Positions 42,617 to 52,300 of a stretch of 64,000 nucleotides of DNA are shown piece after piece. The DNA is from Candidatus Gastranaerophilales bacterium (GTDB taxonomy: Bacteria; Cyanobacteriota; Vampirovibrionia; Gastranaerophilales; Gastranaerophilaceae), in assembly GCA_944326525.1 (NCBI GenBank), contig CALVEG010000006.1, forward strand, positions 1 through 64,000, in the 5' to 3' direction. A model generated the notes under the pieces. It was not told the origin of the DNA, did no database searches, and saw only the letters and a program-made list of their open reading frames with translations. Position 1 is the stretch's first letter. Each line of letters starts with the position of its first letter. Position numbers and translations under genes: made by a program.

Positions 42617-43489
42617 ATGACGTTAAAGTTTGATTTAGAAATATTTGGAAAATGTTTACAAGGTCTTGGTCAGGGCATGATGCAAGGCGGAATGTTAATG
42701 AGTACAACCCGCATGATCCACAGAGGAGGCCTATATGGAGGCATGAGTATATGGGGTTGTGGAAGTTTTATGGGCTGCCCTCCGCCATTAAATATTTGGC
42801 ATCCGATGTATGCTGACAATACTACAAATCCGTATTTAATACAGCAAGGAAACAATTACGCATCTTTGCAAGCACAAGAATTATTTGATAAGGCTTACGA
42901 ATATTATAAGAAGCAAGAACAGCAATTTGGACCTCAATTCCCGCCCACTGAATCTGAACAAACGACTCAAACTGAAATTGGAAAAGAGATTCAAAATGCA
43001 TTAATTAATGTGAATGGTGAAGCCTCAATAACAACATCACAATATTCAACACTGTTTAATAAAGAAAATAAAACAGAAGAAGAAAAAGAATTATTAGATA
43101 AAGCATACAAAGAATCAATAAAATCTGCAGGAGAATCATATATCAACTTTGCTGACAAAACTTATGGTAATGCAGATGGCAGCATGACAACAGATGAATT
43201 TACCGAATATTTGATGGGTACAATTACAAGAGATACTGGCTATGAATTAACCGAGAAAGGCAAAGAGGTTCTTCCAAAAGCATTTAACAAGTTAGATCTG
43301 AATGGTGACAATAAAATAAGTAAAGATGAAATGAGTGCCTTACTTGGTTATATTGACATATCAGCTGATAACCAAAAAGACGGCAAATTAACGAATGCTG
43401 GATTTTTCTCTGCCTTACAAGGGTTTGAGTCAGAAGATACCTTTAAAGATACACTTAAAGATATTCATGATGATTTATACAGTGAATAA
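42617..43489 (+). CDS. EF-hand protein with Gly/Met-rich N-terminus
   Basis: 290 aa, no classical signal peptide. Residues 15-75 are Gly/Met-rich (GQGMMQGGMLMS, GGLYGGMSIWGCGSFMG). The C-terminal half holds one canonical EF-hand (DLNGDNKISKDE) and two weaker ones (NADGSMTTDEF; ADNQKDGKLT), so it should bind calcium. The Gly/Met-rich opening recalls the protein at 51606, suggesting related surface or assembly roles. No known family covers the full length. The ribosome site is a loose AAAGAGAG. Confidence 0.65.
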   Translation: MTLKFDLEIFGKCLQGLGQGMMQGGMLMSTTRMIHRGGLYGGMSIWGCGSFMGCPPPLNIWHPMYADNTTNPYLIQQGNNYASLQAQELFDKAYEYYKKQEQQFGPQFPPTESEQTTQTEIGKEIQNALINVNGEASITTSQYSTLFNKENKTEEEKELLDKAYKESIKSAGESYINFADKTYGNADGSMTTDEFTEYLMGTITRDTGYELTEKGKEVLPKAFNKLDLNGDNKISKDEMSALLGYIDISADNQKDGKLTNAGFFSALQGFESEDTFKDTLKDIHDDLYSE

Positions 43490-44497
43490 TTTTTCAATAC
43501 CGGACCAGTCAAGGTGTTTAGAGGATGCAAAATTACTTAAATCGGAAGGTTTAAGTGATTTTAATTGTTCAAAGATTTTACTCCAATCGTTTGCTTGTTT
43601 TTCAAGTGAAATAAGCGGGATAGAAGCTTCATCAGCAAGTTTTTCGACCTTCACATCATAATTTATACCAGCGACTTTTACACCAGCCTTTAAAGCCGCA
43701 ATTACTGCATGAAAACGCATAGCCAACATAAAATCCAATTGAGAAATTCTTTTAAAAGTTTCAACTCTATTTTTATAATAAATAATTTTCGTTTCTACAT
43801 TTGGATTTTTGGATTTTAAGATTTTTTCAAAGCGCTTACAAATTTCTTCATCCAAGGATTTTTGGAAAACAAAAAGTTCAATTTTACGACCGGAAAATTG
43901 CTTTAAAATATTATCGGCAAAATCGTTTAAAAACTCATCAGTTAGTGAAGCGAAATTTCTAAGCTGAATTCCAACCGCATAGTTTTTAGGAACTTCTTTT
44001 ATATTGATATCAAAAACCGGATCATTAACCAATTCTGCTTCAATCCCCCAGTTATTAAGAAGTTCAAGACTTTTTCTATCTCTTACTGAAACGTATTTTG
44101 CTTTAGACATAAGTTTTTTTACAATAATTTGAGAGATTTTACGATTTAATGGTCCAATACCTTGTGCAAAAATAACAACATCTTTTTTAAAAAATAGTGC
44201 ACAATAAATAATAAAAGAATAATATAAAAGGCTTTTAAGACTTGTAACATCCTGCAAAAGACTTCCGCCGCCTGAAATTAGAATATCCGAAGCCTTAATT
44301 GCTTTAATAACATTTTTGAGTTTAAAATTTTTAACCGAGTTAACACGGTAATCGTTTGCAGTTTTATTAGGATTAGAAGAAATAACAGTAATATCAGCAT
44401 GCAAGGCTTTAAGTTTATCGCAAAGAACTGAAAGTATTGCATCATCACCAAAGTTGTCAAAACCGTAGTATCCTGATATAACTACTTTTTTAGGCAT
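43475..44497 (-). CDS. csaB: polysaccharide pyruvyl transferase CsaB
   Basis: 340 aa with VVISGYYGFDNFGDDAILSV, ILISGGGSLLQDVTSLKSLLYY, VIFAQGIGPL, VSVRDRKSLELL and AMRFHAVIAAL. It adds ketal pyruvate to cell-wall polysaccharide, the anchor for SLH-domain S-layer or outer-membrane proteins. ATG 44497 is chosen for its AAGGAGG and because it overlaps the kinase stop as ATGCCTAA. Third gene of eda-kinase-csaB. The tail overlaps the EF-hand gene by 15 nt. Confidence 0.93.
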   Translation of the reverse strand: MPKKVVISGYYGFDNFGDDAILSVLCDKLKALHADITVISSNPNKTANDYRVNSVKNFKLKNVIKAIKASDILISGGGSLLQDVTSLKSLLYYSFIIYCALFFKKDVVIFAQGIGPLNRKISQIIVKKLMSKAKYVSVRDRKSLELLNNWGIEAELVNDPVFDINIKEVPKNYAVGIQLRNFASLTDEFLNDFADNILKQFSGRKIELFVFQKSLDEEICKRFEKILKSKNPNVETKIIYYKNRVETFKRISQLDFMLAMRFHAVIAALKAGVKVAGINYDVKVEKLADEASIPLISLEKQANDWSKIFEQLKSLKPSDLSNFASSKHLDWSGIEKLFTV

Positions 44498-45440
44498 CAA
44501 GCCCTCCTTTTTCAAAGATTGAATATATTTCATCTTTGTATGGAATAGATTTTATTGCGCCGATACCTTTAGCTTGAAGTCCTGCGACAATTGAAGCAAA
44601 TCTGGTTGCCTCAAAAGGTGTTAACCCGTGAGTTATGGCATGCAAAAATCCACCATTGAAAGCATCTCCGGAACAAGTTGTATCAACAACATCATGGGTA
44701 TAAAATTCAGAAAAAATTATGTTACCGTTGTACCCGGTATAATATCCGCCCGCATTTGAATCTTTAATAACAATGATACTAACTCCCATGTCCCAAATAT
44801 TTTTCATAATATTTTCAAGAGAATCAATTTCAAGAATATTAACAGTATCATACTTTGCACTCATAAACAGAATATCAACATTTCCTATAACACTGTTAAA
44901 ATCTTCTCTCGCATTTTCTGGAGTTGTAATTTGTAGAGAAAAATTCGGATCATAAGCAGTTATGACATCATTATTCTTTGCAAATTTAAAAGCAGACAAG
45001 ACAGCTTCTTTTGCAGAAATTGAAAGAGATTGGGTTACACCAGAAGCATAAACGACTTTAGAATTAGCGATGTAATCTTCTGTTATGTCTTCAATAGAAA
45101 GTTTAGCAGGCGCTATACGCTTTCTATAATAGGCAAATTCCTTTTTGCAGCCAGTAGGACGAGCAATAAAATAAAGCCCATTAGGCTCAGGAGCAGGTTT
45201 AACCTTAGATATATCAAGTCCTTCATTTTTCCAACTGGATATAAGATAGTCCTTAAAAACATCTTCGCCAACTCTTGTAATAAATCCGACTTTTGAACCA
45301 GCTCTAGCAGCAGCAACAGCAGTTGCAAGAGCATCTCCGCCGTAATATTTTTTAAGACAATCCGCCTCACATAAATGAATATCGCTGGAAAGTTCAACAA
45401 GACTTTCACCGATAGTTATAATATCAAGTTTTTCTTCCAT
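44490..45440 (-). CDS. kdgK: PfkB-family sugar kinase, probably 2-keto-3-deoxygluconate kinase
   Basis: 316 aa ribokinase fold with IITIGESLVELSSDIHLCEA, GGDALATAVAAARAGSKVGF, and the catalytic DTTCSGDAFNGGF motif (usual GAGD reads CSGD; the base Asp is kept). Placement next to Eda supports phosphorylation of keto-deoxygluconate to KDPG, from uronic acid or pectin breakdown. Specificity is inferred from the neighbour. It lies 1 nt after eda and overlaps csaB by 8 nt. Confidence 0.82.
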   Translation of the reverse strand: MEEKLDIITIGESLVELSSDIHLCEADCLKKYYGGDALATAVAAARAGSKVGFITRVGEDVFKDYLISSWKNEGLDISKVKPAPEPNGLYFIARPTGCKKEFAYYRKRIAPAKLSIEDITEDYIANSKVVYASGVTQSLSISAKEAVLSAFKFAKNNDVITAYDPNFSLQITTPENAREDFNSVIGNVDILFMSAKYDTVNILEIDSLENIMKNIWDMGVSIIVIKDSNAGGYYTGYNGNIIFSEFYTHDVVDTTCSGDAFNGGFLHAITHGLTPFEATRFASIVAGLQAKGIGAIKSIPYKDEIYSIFEKGGLDA

Positions 45441-45441
45441 A

Positions 45442-46050
45442 CTAATCCTTTAGTTCTTGCAAAGCCGTTTTTACACGATTTGTAATCTCAGAATAAGAAT
45501 AACCGCTCATAAGATCTCTACCGACACCTACGGCAACAGCGCCTGCATTGATATAATCTTTAATTTCTGAAATTTTTGCAGCACCCATTGGAACTATATT
45601 AAGAAACGGCATGGGTCTTAAAAGGTTTTCTAAATAAGAAACTCCGCCAAGAGCAGTTATCGGAAATATTTTAATTAATTTGACTCTGGCTTTCCAAGCC
45701 GAATATGCTTCATTTGCAGTTGAAGCTCCTGCTACAAAGGGAACTTGTCTGTCTTTAGAAAACTTAACAAGATTCATTTGAAATATAGGACTTGATAAAA
45801 CTTCAGCTCCTGCGTCAACTGCTGTCTGTGCTTGAAGTGATGTTATTATTCCTCCTGCACAAACCTTAGCATGCTTTGATATTTCGTCTATTACGTAATA
45901 AATCTCAGGATTTACCACATTTATTTCCATAAATTTAATTCCGCCTTCAATTAATGCATAAGCGGTACTTTTAACTTTTTCCGGATCTCTGCTTCTTAAT
46001 ATCGGTAAAAGTTTTTGTTCTGATAATAATTTTACTAAATTTTCGTTCAT
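45442..46050 (-). CDS. eda: KDPG/KHG aldolase
   Basis: 202 aa class I aldolase. KLLPILRSRDPEKVKS, the catalytic Glu segment GGIKFMEINV, and the Schiff-base lysine in KIFPITALGG are present. It splits keto-deoxy-phosphogluconate into pyruvate and glyceraldehyde-3-phosphate, giving an Entner-Doudoroff-type route with the adjacent kinase. First gene of the operon, divergent from the adenylate cyclase gene by 48 nt. Confidence 0.92.
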   Translation of the reverse strand: MNENLVKLLSEQKLLPILRSRDPEKVKSTAYALIEGGIKFMEINVVNPEIYYVIDEISKHAKVCAGGIITSLQAQTAVDAGAEVLSSPIFQMNLVKFSKDRQVPFVAGASTANEAYSAWKARVKLIKIFPITALGGVSYLENLLRPMPFLNIVPMGAAKISEIKDYINAGAVAVGVGRDLMSGYSYSEITNRVKTALQELKD

Positions 46051-46098
46051 AATCTATCCTTTTTTTGAAATTTATTATATCATAAAATAAGGAGGGGT

Positions 46099-48060
46099 AT
46101 GAAAAACTTAAAGTCTAAACTGTTTTTTATATATTCATTTATTTTTTATGTAGTCTTGTCATTTGTGCTATTGGTAATTTCATGGCAGATTCTTGAACCG
46201 AATGCATACAATTTTATGGTTAAGAATTTTAACGCAGTGCAAAACGCATCTGACAGGATTGTAATGGTTGTTATAGATGACAAATCAACTTCAAGATATC
46301 GCTGGCCATGGAAACGTGATCTATATGCCAAAATTTTTGAATATTTAAATAACTACTGCGATACTGAATTAATAGGTTTTGATGCTATTTTTACAAGTTT
46401 AGACCAAGAGGCTCCTCAGGCAGACAAAGAGCTTTTTAACACTGTAAAAAAGATTAATAATCTGGTCGTAGGATTTAGCTTGATAGATGAAAAGCCTGCA
46501 AATAAAGAGCAAGCTGAATTATATGAGCAAAAATTTTATGACAAATTTGGCACAAACATAGAAGATAAACGAGTTAAATATCGTTTTCCTTCAAAATACG
46601 GTAGCTTTTCGAAGTATCCACAGGCATATTTTGATTCAGTAAAATATGCAGGATCCGTAAATTCAACACGATTACCTGCCAATGGTTATATGGTTTTCAA
46701 CGATTTAATCGTATCGCTAAATCAAAAATACTACCCATCATTATCATTGAGAATGTATATGCTTTTAACGGGTGCTGATAAGGTTAGTATGTATGACGAT
46801 TATGTTTTAGTTGAGAAAACAGGACTTAAAATTCCTACTACCGTAAGTTATAATGGACTTCATAACTATATAAAATTTTATAAGATACAAGACAGAACGT
46901 CATATTCATTCAAAAAATACTCAGCAGTGGATCTTATAGATTCTCTTGAAAATCTTAAAAACGGCAAAACTCCGCTTATCAATCCTTCCGAGTTTAAAGA
47001 CAAGATAGTTTTTGTCGGAGCCAACGCAAAAGCTTCTGCTATAAAAGTTATCGACGCACAGCCGACTCCAATGCTTCATGAACATCCTGGGGTCGATATT
47101 CAAGCAATTAACCTTAGTAATTTTATAAACAAAGATATTATGAAGATTAGTTCATTAAAATTTGATCTTTGCATAATTCTACTGTTAAGTGTGTTAACAT
47201 TTATAATAATAAGTCGTTTTACGGTCTTTAAATCCTTGTTATTACTAATTTTAACATCATTTTGTTATTTAACATTTGCGGTATTTTGTTATAGAAATAA
47301 TTTTGCTGTAAATGTTGTAACGCCATTAGGAATACAGCTTGTGACAATGATATTCGCCTACTCATATCGTTTTATAGTTGAGGGGAAAAACAAAGAAAAA
47401 ATAAAGCAAGCAATGGGCAAATATCTTTCGCAAGATATTATGAAAAATGTTGTAAAAAACATTGATGATATAAAGCTTGGTGGAAAGAGAGCAAATGTAA
47501 CTGTACTTTTTGCTGATATAAGAGGATTTACCAGTATGAGCGAAAAGATGACAGCTGAAGAAGTTTCAAAAATTTTAAATGAATATTTTACTGAAATTGA
47601 ACCTATAATTACTAAATACAATGGAGTTATCAACAAATTTATTGGAGACGCTGTAATGGCGATATTTGGTGAGCCGATACAAGACTTAAATCACCCTGTA
47701 AATGCAGTAAAATGTGCTTATGAAATGTTAAAAAAGGTTGATGAACTTCGTGACAAGTGGCTTTTTGAAGGGAAACCCAAAATAGAAATAGGAGTTGGAA
47801 TTAATACAGGAGATGCATTTGTCGGAAACATAGGTTCCGAAAAGCGGCTTGAGTATACCGTAATTGGTGACACAGTAAACCTTGCAAGCAGAATTGAAAG
47901 TTATAATAAAGTTTACCGCACAAACTTTTTAATAAGCAGCTCTACTTATTCATACGTAAGCAATATTGCAGATGTAATAAAAATAAGCGAAGTTACAATC
48001 CGTGGTAAAGCTAAAAAGATGGATATTTACGAAGTTTTACGCATAAGCCAAACTGAATAA
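46099..48060 (+). CDS. CHASE2-domain adenylate cyclase
   Basis: 653 aa: one N-terminal membrane helix (8-28), an extracytoplasmic CHASE2 sensor (about 35-345; RIVMVVIDDKSTSRYRWPWKR, GFDAIFTS, FVGANA), two or three membrane helices (350-430), and a class III cyclase domain. Catalytic residues are the metal Asp pair (LFADIRGFTSM, FIGDAVMAIFG), adenine-specific Lys/Asp (NKF; EYTVIGDTVNLA) and the transition-state Asn/Arg. It makes cAMP in response to an unknown external signal. An AGGAGGGG site precedes the ATG. Common in Cyanobacteria. Confidence 0.95.
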   Translation: MKNLKSKLFFIYSFIFYVVLSFVLLVISWQILEPNAYNFMVKNFNAVQNASDRIVMVVIDDKSTSRYRWPWKRDLYAKIFEYLNNYCDTELIGFDAIFTSLDQEAPQADKELFNTVKKINNLVVGFSLIDEKPANKEQAELYEQKFYDKFGTNIEDKRVKYRFPSKYGSFSKYPQAYFDSVKYAGSVNSTRLPANGYMVFNDLIVSLNQKYYPSLSLRMYMLLTGADKVSMYDDYVLVEKTGLKIPTTVSYNGLHNYIKFYKIQDRTSYSFKKYSAVDLIDSLENLKNGKTPLINPSEFKDKIVFVGANAKASAIKVIDAQPTPMLHEHPGVDIQAINLSNFINKDIMKISSLKFDLCIILLLSVLTFIIISRFTVFKSLLLLILTSFCYLTFAVFCYRNNFAVNVVTPLGIQLVTMIFAYSYRFIVEGKNKEKIKQAMGKYLSQDIMKNVVKNIDDIKLGGKRANVTVLFADIRGFTSMSEKMTAEEVSKILNEYFTEIEPIITKYNGVINKFIGDAVMAIFGEPIQDLNHPVNAVKCAYEMLKKVDELRDKWLFEGKPKIEIGVGINTGDAFVGNIGSEKRLEYTVIGDTVNLASRIESYNKVYRTNFLISSSTYSYVSNIADVIKISEVTIRGKAKKMDIYEVLRISQTE

Positions 48061-48064
48061 TATA

Positions 48065-48073
48065 TGTTACAAT
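48065..48073 (+). promoter_or_regulatory. extended -10 promoter, leaderless recG
   Basis: TGTTACAAT (48065-48073), with the ATG (48080) exactly 6 nt further on. The -35 region is poor. Confidence 0.45.
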
Positions 48074-48079
48074 TCGGAT

Positions 48080-50467
48080 ATGATAGAAGACTTGGAAAAA
48101 CTTAAACTGGCCATAGATGTAGAGATAAAACATCGTTACATTGACATTCATGGAAAAACCAAGTGTTTTTCAAAATTTATAGTCTCAGAAGCTAATAAGT
48201 ATTACAAGCTTTCTAAAAAAAATCCTAAATGGGCAGTTATAGCAGAAACATTCGCACATTATCCTGTTGCTTCTGTACCTGAAAGAAGGCGTTCAATAGA
48301 GCATCTTATTAAAGTTATACGCTCTGAAATAAGCCAATCTAATTCTGATGCAAAATTAGAAAAAACATCAAATATAGCTCTAAAAAGTCCATCAGAAACA
48401 GATGTAACTTATGTAAAAGGTGTAGGGCCTAAAGTTGCTTATACACTTAACAAACTTGGAATTTATACGGCACAGGATTTAATTTTTTATCTTCCGCGAA
48501 AACACATTGACTATTCTAGCAGAACCTTAATAAGAGATCTAAAAGAAGGTCAATCGACAACCATTTTTGGCTATGTAAAGTCTGTTTCAGCATTTAACTC
48601 AAAAAACAATTTATCTGTCGTGAAAGTTAAAATAGCCGACGAAACAGGCAGTATTGAACTAGGATTTTTTCAAGCAAAAGGTAACAGATTTACTTTAGAG
48701 CGAACAAAAGCTCAATTTCCTGTTAATGCTGGAATAATGGTTTCCGGAACAGTAAAAATGAATAATTACGATCATCGCCTGACCTTTGATAAACCGTCTT
48801 ACTCTATAATGACTGGTGAATTTCTGGAAAACAGTTCTTCAAATCTAAATATGGCAAGGATAGTTCCGATTTATACAGTATGCGAAAATCTTAGCGTTAA
48901 AACTTTAAGAAAGGCGATTTATAATGCAATTCAACTTTATAAAGACTCAATAAAAGATATTTTGCCTGAATTTTTAAGAGAAAAATACGATTTACTAGAC
49001 AAAAAAACAGCCATAGAACAAATACATTTTCCTGAAAATCAGGAATTACTAGAAAAAGCTCGATTTAGTTTAATTTTTGAAGAATTATTTATTGTTCAAT
49101 TAAAAATGGTGCGCCTAAGAAACGAAAATAATAAACATTCTGCGGTCTCTCTTGAAATAAAGCGCGACGGGCTTGTTCAGAAATTTATAGACAGTCTGCC
49201 ATTTGAACTAACAGGAGGGCAGAAGCGCGCAGTAAATGAAATTTTAAACGACTTGCATTCAGAAAAACCTATGGCAAGGCTGCTTCAAGGAGATGTTGGA
49301 AGCGGAAAAACAGTAGTTGCGTGCATAATGCTTTTAGCCGGTGTTGAAAACGGATATCAGGGAGCAATTATGGCGCCAACTGAAATTCTTGCGCAGCAGC
49401 ACTATAATAATCTTGTAAACTGGCTTACTCCTTTGGGCTTAAGTGTTGGTCTTTTTCTTGGAAGTCAAGGCAAAAAAGTCAGAGAAAAATTTCAAACCGA
49501 TTTAAGAAACGGACAAACGAATATTGCAGTAGGAACTCATGCATTAATTCAGGATTCTACAGATTTTAATAATCTTGGTGCAATAGTAGTAGATGAGCAG
49601 CACAGATTTGGGGTAAAACAGCGAAATATCTTAAAGAAAAAATCTCAAAACCCGCAAATGCTTACAATGACCGCAACACCAATTCCAAGAACTTTGGCGC
49701 TTACAGTTCATGGCGATTTAGACCTAACAATTATAGATGAATTGCCTAAAGGCAGATTACCGATTAAAACAACGCTCACCTCATCTCATAAAAATGTATA
49801 TGAACTTATAAAAAACGAGATATCTGCAGGTCGTCAGGCCTATATAGTATATCCTCTAATAGATGAAAGCGAAACTTTATCAGCAAAAGCAGCAACTCAG
49901 GAAGCTGAAAGACTTCAATCAGAGATTTTTCCTGAATTAAATATCGGGCTTCTGCATGGAAAACTCAAAAACGATGAAAAAGAACAAGTTATGAAGGATT
50001 TTAAAGACGGGAAATACCACATTTTAGTTTCAACAACAGTAGTTGAAGTCGGAGTTGATGTTCCGAATGCAACAGTTATGGTAATTGAAAATGCTGAAAG
50101 ATTTGGTTTAAGCCAGCTGCATCAGCTAAGAGGAAGAGTTGGCAGAAGTAGTCTGCAATCCTATTGTATATTAGTATCCTCATCCCGTTCACAAGAAACC
50201 CGGGAGCGCTTGGGGATTATGACACAAACTAACGACGGATTTGTAATTGCAGAAAAAGATTTGCAACTTAGAGGACCAGGGGAATTTCTAGGTACAAGGC
50301 AATCAGGACTTCCTGATTTAATAATTTCAGATATAGTGCGTGATGCCGAAATTTTAGAAAAAGCGCGCTATGAAGCAATCAATTTTATAAATAACTATGA
50401 TCTTAATAAATATCCTGAACTTAATAATGCATCAAACCTTCAACTCTTTACAGGATTGGATATATAA
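48080..50467 (+). CDS. recG: ATP-dependent DNA helicase RecG
   Basis: 795 aa. An N-terminal helical extension (1-110) precedes the wedge/OB domain (VKGVGPKVAYTLNKLGI, LRDLKEG-type region, SVVKVKIADETGSIELGFF). The helicase core has LLQGDVGSGKTVVA, VVDEQHRFGVKQR, MTATPIPRTLALTVHGDLD, and the motif VI/TRG region QLHQLRGRVGRS, ending in the RecG-typical LRGPGEFLGTRQSG. It remodels stalled replication forks and Holliday junctions. Full length. A hairpin (GCCACAAA/TTTGTGGC, 50489-50523) lies just past the stop. Confidence 0.97.
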   Translation: MIEDLEKLKLAIDVEIKHRYIDIHGKTKCFSKFIVSEANKYYKLSKKNPKWAVIAETFAHYPVASVPERRRSIEHLIKVIRSEISQSNSDAKLEKTSNIALKSPSETDVTYVKGVGPKVAYTLNKLGIYTAQDLIFYLPRKHIDYSSRTLIRDLKEGQSTTIFGYVKSVSAFNSKNNLSVVKVKIADETGSIELGFFQAKGNRFTLERTKAQFPVNAGIMVSGTVKMNNYDHRLTFDKPSYSIMTGEFLENSSSNLNMARIVPIYTVCENLSVKTLRKAIYNAIQLYKDSIKDILPEFLREKYDLLDKKTAIEQIHFPENQELLEKARFSLIFEELFIVQLKMVRLRNENNKHSAVSLEIKRDGLVQKFIDSLPFELTGGQKRAVNEILNDLHSEKPMARLLQGDVGSGKTVVACIMLLAGVENGYQGAIMAPTEILAQQHYNNLVNWLTPLGLSVGLFLGSQGKKVREKFQTDLRNGQTNIAVGTHALIQDSTDFNNLGAIVVDEQHRFGVKQRNILKKKSQNPQMLTMTATPIPRTLALTVHGDLDLTIIDELPKGRLPIKTTLTSSHKNVYELIKNEISAGRQAYIVYPLIDESETLSAKAATQEAERLQSEIFPELNIGLLHGKLKNDEKEQVMKDFKDGKYHILVSTTVVEVGVDVPNATVMVIENAERFGLSQLHQLRGRVGRSSLQSYCILVSSSRSQETRERLGIMTQTNDGFVIAEKDLQLRGPGEFLGTRQSGLPDLIISDIVRDAEILEKARYEAINFINNYDLNKYPELNNASNLQLFTGLDI

Positions 50468-50583
50468 CTAGTATTTTTACATTTATGCGCCACAAAAATG
50501 TTGAAAAATACGGAATTTGTGGCATATATATCTTGTGTATCTTCTTTATATGTTAAGTTATGTAAATAAAAGATGAAAAAATA

Positions 50584-50614
50584 GCAATATATAAATCAAT
50601 ATATACTTTATATA
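50584..50614 (+). promoter_or_regulatory. regulon box: GCAATA-N19-TATATA
   Basis: GCAATA (50584-50589) and TATATA (50609-50614) with 19 nt between; the ATG is 29 nt downstream. Confidence 0.4.
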
Positions 50615-50643
50615 TATAAGAAGAAATAACAAAGGAGCTTAAC

Positions 50644-51582
50644 ATGGGAGACTACCCAAACGAAATACCTGTATATAAACCCTTAAGATACAATACTGGG
50701 CAGGTAAGAGCAGGCCTCAATGGCGTAAGAAGACCTCCTTCAAGTATTAATATCTACCATAAAGAAACTACTGTAAACAATTTTGGTGGTGGATTTGGGT
50801 TTGGATATTATAATTATTGCGACTATGGCTTAACAAAAGCTGAGAAATGGGGTTTGGGTATAACCGGCGTATTAGGAGCCATCGGAGCATTTGCCAGTGC
50901 ATTTTTAGGCGCAAAGAATGCTGATGGCAAAGGAGATGTAGATAAACCGGAAAACTCAGAAATTCAAGCACTTAAAAAACAGATTGAAGAGCTAAAAAAT
51001 GAAAATAAAGAATTAGGTGATACCTTGGAAAAGCTCCAAGAAGATACAAAAGTTGAGGAACCAGTTAAAACCGAGGAACCAGCAAAAGTAGAAAGTGACA
51101 ATAAGCATGTTGCCGATGCTGAAGAAGTCAAACAAGAAGCAAAATTTGCAGAATTTAATGTAACGGCTCAAAAGATAGGTGATAACTTATACAGAGGCTA
51201 TACAGGCTATAACATAGTTGCAGCAAAATACAAAGCAGAAGACGGAACGCCGCTTACTCACGGAGAGATAATGGCAATCTGCAATGATATATTCAAAGGT
51301 AAAGCATTACCAACAGGAAAGATACAGTTACCTATTGAAGTAGAAGTAAACGGAAAGAAATATACCTATGACAAAAAGGTACCTGACTCAGATGTCAAAC
51401 CGTCAGAATATTCACTTAAGAAACATGATACATACTCAAGCAGTGCAGTAGCCGTTGGCAGCAAATTTGCACCTACAGTAGACGGTAAACGAGTTGGCAC
51501 CGCACTATATGAAACAAAAGAAGAAGCAATAAAAGCAGCAGAAGCAGAAATAGCAGAACTGGAAAAAGAAGATAAAAAATAA
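50644..51582 (+). CDS. TTVNNFGG-motif protein with coiled coil, unknown function
   Basis: 312 aa, no signal peptide. Order: a Pro-rich N-terminus, the motif SINIYHKETTVNNFGGGFGF (about 38-57), a Gly/Ala hydrophobic segment (GLGITGVLGAIGAFASAFLG, 77-96) that could insert in a membrane, a coiled coil (IQALKKQIEELKNENKELGD), an acidic linker, and a globular C-terminal domain (about 160-312; NLYRGYTGYNIVAAKYKAED, IQLPIEVEVNGKKYTYDKKV). A strong AAAGGAG precedes the ATG. It forms an operon with the next gene, which shares the TTVNNFGG motif. No known family is recognised. Confidence 0.6.
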   Translation: MGDYPNEIPVYKPLRYNTGQVRAGLNGVRRPPSSINIYHKETTVNNFGGGFGFGYYNYCDYGLTKAEKWGLGITGVLGAIGAFASAFLGAKNADGKGDVDKPENSEIQALKKQIEELKNENKELGDTLEKLQEDTKVEEPVKTEEPAKVESDNKHVADAEEVKQEAKFAEFNVTAQKIGDNLYRGYTGYNIVAAKYKAEDGTPLTHGEIMAICNDIFKGKALPTGKIQLPIEVEVNGKKYTYDKKVPDSDVKPSEYSLKKHDTYSSSAVAVGSKFAPTVDGKRVGTALYETKEEAIKAAEAEIAELEKEDKK

Positions 51583-51605
51583 CCCACTCAAAGGAGAAGT
51601 ATAAA

Positions 51606-52277
51606 ATGGCATGGATGATAGGTCGTAACCATTGCACAGTACCAACAGGAAGATTACAATTAGGCTCAAGAACGAGCATGAATGTACACTACGAAAAAAC
51701 TACCGTAAATAATTTTGGTGGTTGCGGCGGAATGGGTATGGGCATGATGGGTATGGACATGTATAATCCAATGAACATGGGCATAATGGGCATGGGTATG
51801 TACAATCCTATGGGTATGGGCATGATGGGCATGGGAGTGTATAATCCTATGGACATGATGGGTATGGGAGTATACGGAGATTGCTACGGAGGCGGTGCTG
51901 GAACAACCACTACAATAATAGGAGGTATTTTAAATTCGATAGGACAATTGGCAGGAGTAACCGGAGGCATAATAAATGCTAAAAAATCAGAATCTAAATC
52001 TACAGAAGATGATAGTGCTAGCAGTTCTGAAATAAAAGAATTAAAAGAACAAGTTGAATTATTAAAGCAAGAACAGCAAAAACGTGTAAAAGAAATAGAA
52101 GAATGCAAAGAATTGTCAAAATTATACCAAGAAGGTATATCTAAAGATAATGACGGCAAGTATGTAGTTAAAGTAAAAGATAAAGACGGTAAAACGATTG
52201 AACTAAAAGGCGAAACTCCAGAAGAAGTAAGAAAATTAAAAAAAGAACACGAGGCTAAATTAAAAGCTGAAGAATAA
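51606..52277 (+). CDS. TTVNNFGG-motif protein with Gly/Met repeats, unknown function
   Basis: 223 aa. The N-terminus holds SMNVHYEKTTVNNFGG, matching the upstream protein. About 60 residues of imperfect MGMGMMGM-YNPM repeats follow (residues 38-90), then a Gly/Ile hydrophobic stretch (TIIGGILNSIGQLAGVTGGII), a coiled coil (IKELKEQVELLKQEQQKRVK) and a charged tail. The common order motif, low-complexity Gly, hydrophobic segment, coiled coil marks it as a paralogue. An AAAGGAGA lies before the ATG, 23 nt after the preceding stop. A terminator follows. Confidence 0.6.
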   Translation: MAWMIGRNHCTVPTGRLQLGSRTSMNVHYEKTTVNNFGGCGGMGMGMMGMDMYNPMNMGIMGMGMYNPMGMGMMGMGVYNPMDMMGMGVYGDCYGGGAGTTTTIIGGILNSIGQLAGVTGGIINAKKSESKSTEDDSASSSEIKELKEQVELLKQEQQKRVKEIEECKELSKLYQEGISKDNDGKYVVKVKDKDGKTIELKGETPEEVRKLKKEHEAKLKAEE

Positions 52278-52300
52278 TAGACAAATAATTAAAACACATA

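Noticed and set aside
50489-50523. Hairpin after recG as a terminator
   Set aside because: GCCACAAA/TTTGTGGC has a 19-nt loop and no U tract, so termination is unlikely; it may be incidental.
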